A stretch of 64,000 bases of DNA from an uncultured Bacteroidales bacterium (lineage in GTDB: Bacteria > Bacteroidota > Bacteroidia > Bacteroidales > UBA932), in assembly GCA_946405435.1 (NCBI GenBank), contig CAMJHF010000006.1, positions 55,973 through 119,972 of the forward strand, in the 5' to 3' direction. The translations under genes and the position numbers were made by a program. Of this stretch, positions 61,102 to 64,000 are shown piece after piece (position 1 is the stretch's first letter; every line of letters starts with the position of its first letter). Below the pieces are notes generated by a model. The model did no database searches, was not told the origin of the DNA, and saw only the letters and a program-made list of their open reading frames with translations.

Positions 61102-64000
61102 ATGAAACGCATTATTCTATACAATATATACATCCTTACTGCCATATTATGCAGCGTTCTGCCCTCGCACGCTCTTACGGCGGAATACACCATAAACTGG
61201 AATGCGGGTTCCTGCAATGTGGAGATAGCAGCCGCCGAGGGAGAATCAGGCTATGCCGTCGGTTCGGCCATATCTGCTTACATATCATCAAACTCTATCT
61301 CCTGGCTGACTCTGGATTACGTGGAGTCGGGCAGTACCAGTGAACTGTGGGAATTATGTTTCTCTGTAGCTAACAACACCGGCGGCAGCAGCCGTTCGGC
61401 TGACTTCACCCCTTGGGGGTTTCGCATCGTCCAGGCGGCACAAGGCGCATCGGGGCCGACAGTAACCGCCCCGACGGGGGGTGTGGCCACCGTTTATCCG
61501 GGAGCAGCGGTTTCAGTGACCGTGGATAACCTCACGGCATCTGCGCGTGTCGCACTCAGGCGAAAGCCTCTCTCGGGGGGTGTATGGACCGTGTTGGATT
61601 CCCTCTCACTGACTGCCCCCTCGTGCTCTTTCAGCTTGGTGCTGGAAGATGGAGAATACGAATTCTCTCCCCTGGGAATAGGGTTCAGTGTCACCTATCC
61701 GGACATCATGTACTACAGATACTCGGTATCGGGACTGTACTCCAATACTACCATCGACTGCGACGGGGAGAGGAAAACCGGGTATATTACAGGCTACACT
61801 GATGCAGGAGGGGTTTCACACTCAGTTGATTCCGCCCTTGCGGGCCAGCTCCAGCAGCTTTTCAACTGGTATAACTCGGGCAGCGTCGGCGGCTGGGATG
61901 CCGGCTTGCAATTAAGCGCAAACCTTTCTTCTGGACGAGTAGTCATCACGGCTGTTGCACCCCCCAACTTTGGAGCGGGGAAGAGCTGGGATACGGGACT
62001 TCATCTGTCCGCCTCGTCATGTATTGCCTTCTCTCAGGCAGCAGGCGGGGACCTCATGCAAAAGGCCTGTTCGGTAAACTCTACCCGTGCGCAGATATCC
62101 TCTTCGCAGGTCGGCGTGACATACACCGTTACCGACGGGGAACACGCCATCAACGCCACCGGCACCGGATCCTCCCTGAGCATCTACCTGTCGGGGTCCG
62201 GGATAAGCGGAGCGTACTCTGTATATGCTTCCTACGGAGGCCGGACCAGGCTCATGAAAAGCTATGTTCTCGACAACGACCTCCCTCCGGCGGACGGGAC
62301 GCTGGAAGGTGCCGGACCGAACAGCGTCAGGACGACAACCACGAACGGAGCGGCAGGCAGCGCCGTGGATGTTGTGTATTATGACGGACTAGGACTTAAG
62401 AAGCAGGAGGTGGCCGTAAGGGCTTCTGGCGACGGACTCCAGGACATCGTCCGTCCTGTCCGCCTCGACCATCTCGGAAGGGAGTGGCGCTCCTATCTGC
62501 CCTATGCGTATTCAGGTACGGCCGGCGCTTACAGGGGAGATGCCTTCAACGAGCAGGCTTTATGGTGGTACAACCAGGGCGGCTGTGACGAGGGGGCGGA
62601 ATATGCCTACTCATCCAATGTGATGGAAGCGTCGGCAGTAGGTCGAACCCTCACCGAAAAACTGCCCGGGGAAGCCTATCACGACGAATCGCACGACACC
62701 GACTATTCCTATACCGGAGGAACCCTGCGACGGCTGGCTGTCAATAGCAGCGGGGTCCTTTCCTGTTCAGGTTTTTATACTCAGGGGGCCGTGTCGTGTA
62801 CTTCCGTCACCGATGGCGACGGGCATGTCAGATTGTCTTATACCGACAGGGAAGGACGCATGCTTGCCGAGGGCCCGTCAGGGGCCCTGGCGTATTATGC
62901 ATACGACTCCTGCGGCAGGCTAGCATGGATGATAAGCCCCGAGGGAGCGGCGCTCCTGACCGGCAACGGCAGCTGGACCCCGGAGTCCGACTTTGCCTCC
63001 AAATACTGTTATGTATATATCTACGATTCGCGCGGGAGGCAGGTGGAGAAGCACCTGCCGGGAGCCGCGGTGCAGTACTTCGTGTACGACGCCGACGACC
63101 GCACCGCCTTCTTCCAGGACGGCAACATGCGCGCGGCAGGCAAGTGGAAGGCGCTCTTCTACGACTCCGCCGGACGCCTTGTGCGCGAAGACCTGAGGAC
63201 CGGCGGCGGCGCGACCAGGACCTCACTCCAGTCGGCATTCGACGCTTCGGTGGGAGCCGCCCCCGCACTGTACACCACCACATCGGGCGTGACGCTCCTG
63301 CGTACCTATGTCTGGGACGCCTATCCAGCCGGCATGGACTCCCGCCTTGCCTTCTCCTCCAACTCCGTGGCCACGCAGGCTGCCTTGCGTTCATCCCACA
63401 AGGGGCTGCAGGTATATGAAGACCTCAACGTACTGGGCACCGCGCAGTATGCCCGCAGGGCGCGCTACTTCGACCGCGAGGACCGCGTCATACAGGAAGT
63501 GACTCTTTACCCCGACGGTACCCTCCTGCGTACAAGTTCCTCCTATGACATTCAGGGACGGCCTCTGGAGACCATATCCGCCTTCTCTGACAACTCGGCC
63601 GTCACCGGCAAGAGCGTACGCCTGGAAGACTCATTCGGCTACGACGCCCGCGGGCGTCAGACGGACAGGCATTCCTACCTTGTTGCCGACAACCAGAGCG
63701 CGTACAGCAATGTTGATTATACCTACGACGACATAGGCCGTCCGTGGAAGACCGTCTATGGAACGGCATTCGAACCCCAGACAACGCAGACCATCAGCTA
63801 CACCATGCAGGGATGGGAGACGGAGCGCACCGTGGTGGATGACGACGACAACCTGGTCTTCTCATCCATCCTCCGCTACAGGACGCCTCTTTCGGAAGAA
63901 GGGTATTCTGGCGTCAACAACCCCGTATCCTGGACGGGCAACGTATCCTCGTGGCAGTGGCAGCACGGAGGCATGCCCCTCAACGCCTGGGCCCTTTCAT
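61102..64000 (+). CDS. RHS/YD-repeat protein, C-terminus beyond window
   Basis: An exported protein (MKRIILYNIYILTAILCSVLPSHA signal) open to the right edge, at least 966 residues. The first 300 residues contain a BACON-like part (YTINWNAGSCNVEIAAAEGESG) and immunoglobulin-like strands. From about 425, VVYYDGLGLKKQEVAVRASG opens a chain of YD repeats: YDSCGRLAWMISPEGA, YDSRGRQVEKHLPG, YDSAGRLVREDL, YDIQGRPLETI, YDARGRQTDRH, YDDIGRPWKTVYG. This is the DUF6443/RHS architecture of Bacteroidota. In polymorphic toxins the variable toxic domain lies at the very C-terminus, which is not in the window. An ATG five codons earlier is possible. Confidence 0.85.
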   Translation, partial: MKRIILYNIYILTAILCSVLPSHALTAEYTINWNAGSCNVEIAAAEGESGYAVGSAISAYISSNSISWLTLDYVESGSTSELWELCFSVANNTGGSSRSADFTPWGFRIVQAAQGASGPTVTAPTGGVATVYPGAAVSVTVDNLTASARVALRRKPLSGGVWTVLDSLSLTAPSCSFSLVLEDGEYEFSPLGIGFSVTYPDIMYYRYSVSGLYSNTTIDCDGERKTGYITGYTDAGGVSHSVDSALAGQLQQLFNWYNSGSVGGWDAGLQLSANLSSGRVVITAVAPPNFGAGKSWDTGLHLSASSCIAFSQAAGGDLMQKACSVNSTRAQISSSQVGVTYTVTDGEHAINATGTGSSLSIYLSGSGISGAYSVYASYGGRTRLMKSYVLDNDLPPADGTLEGAGPNSVRTTTTNGAAGSAVDVVYYDGLGLKKQEVAVRASGDGLQDIVRPVRLDHLGREWRSYLPYAYSGTAGAYRGDAFNEQALWWYNQGGCDEGAEYAYSSNVMEASAVGRTLTEKLPGEAYHDESHDTDYSYTGGTLRRLAVNSSGVLSCSGFYTQGAVSCTSVTDGDGHVRLSYTDREGRMLAEGPSGALAYYAYDSCGRLAWMISPEGAALLTGNGSWTPESDFASKYCYVYIYDSRGRQVEKHLPGAAVQYFVYDADDRTAFFQDGNMRAAGKWKALFYDSAGRLVREDLRTGGGATRTSLQSAFDASVGAAPALYTTTSGVTLLRTYVWDAYPAGMDSRLAFSSNSVATQAALRSSHKGLQVYEDLNVLGTAQYARRARYFDREDRVIQEVTLYPDGTLLRTSSSYDIQGRPLETISAFSDNSAVTGKSVRLEDSFGYDARGRQTDRHSYLVADNQSAYSNVDYTYDDIGRPWKTVYGTAFEPQTTQTISYTMQGWETERTVVDDDDNLVFSSILRYRTPLSEEGYSGVNNPVSWTGNVSSWQWQHGGMPLNAWALS

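Overview
This is a GC-rich chromosomal window from a member of the Bacteroidota, almost certainly order Bacteroidales. The evidence is the dcw cluster order mraZ-rsmH-ftsL-ftsI-murE-mraY, a FecR/ECF-sigma/SusC/SusD locus, Bacteroidota-type omega subunit and OmpH proteins, NigD-like, BACON and FISUMP lipoproteins, and many promoters of the Bacteroidota form TAnnTTTG, some with a TTG or TTTG about 19 bases upstream. Genus cannot be fixed from the sequence alone. No rRNA, tRNA, transposase, integrase or CRISPR array was seen.

Layout. 1-5.9 kb (minus): cell-wall and division genes mraZ to mraY, the last cut by the window edge. 5.9-7.1 kb: a repeat-filled intergenic island. 7.1-9.4 kb (minus): a lipoprotein, a SPOR protein and rpoN. 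9.4-10.0 kb: intergenic repeats. 10.0-13.0 kb (minus): a short peptide gene and a large repeat lipoprotein. 13.2-22.3 kb (minus): an OmpH-like lipoprotein gene, then a tightly packed run of glycosyltransferase, periplasmic-binding-fold protein, trxB, bamD, rpoZ, recN, a Fur-family regulator, a NigD-like lipoprotein and an organophosphate-type transporter. 22.4-29.3 kb: pdxJ divergent from nadK-uppS-bamA-ompH, then gdhA. 29.3-31.3 kb: a second repeat island. 31.3-40.2 kb: rpsU (minus), an exported PHP phosphoesterase, then two short-peptide plus giant-lipoprotein cassettes. 40.3-44.1 kb: an AAA-type ATPase (minus), then rplU-rpmA, serS and ruvC. 44.1-57.2 kb: an outer-membrane beta-barrel protein, then a sigma/anti-sigma/SusC/SusD locus with a BACON lipoprotein, a glycerophosphodiester phosphodiesterase and a second repeat lipoprotein. 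57.2-64.0 kb: a structured intergenic region, a small exported protein and two large RHS/YD-repeat proteins, the last cut by the right edge.

The genes form several envelope modules: peptidoglycan synthesis, outer-membrane assembly (BamA, BamD, two OmpH proteins), redox and DNA-repair housekeeping, and a surface nutrient-capture locus that probably handles glycerophosphodiester-containing material. Three giant lipoproteins share a three-part cassette: a 42-45 residue peptide gene, a lipoprotein with a fimbrillin-like N-terminus and GG-hydrophobic repeats, and an AGGCCG-type terminator.

The most unusual signal is a composite intergenic element present twice (about 6.07-6.88 and 30.3-31.2 kb). 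It is built from a 52-bp repeat array, a 123-bp core bounded by 26-bp inverted repeats, and a 51-bp repeat array. The two islands are inverted relative to each other, yet the core points the same way in both, so the core is flipped relative to its flanks.
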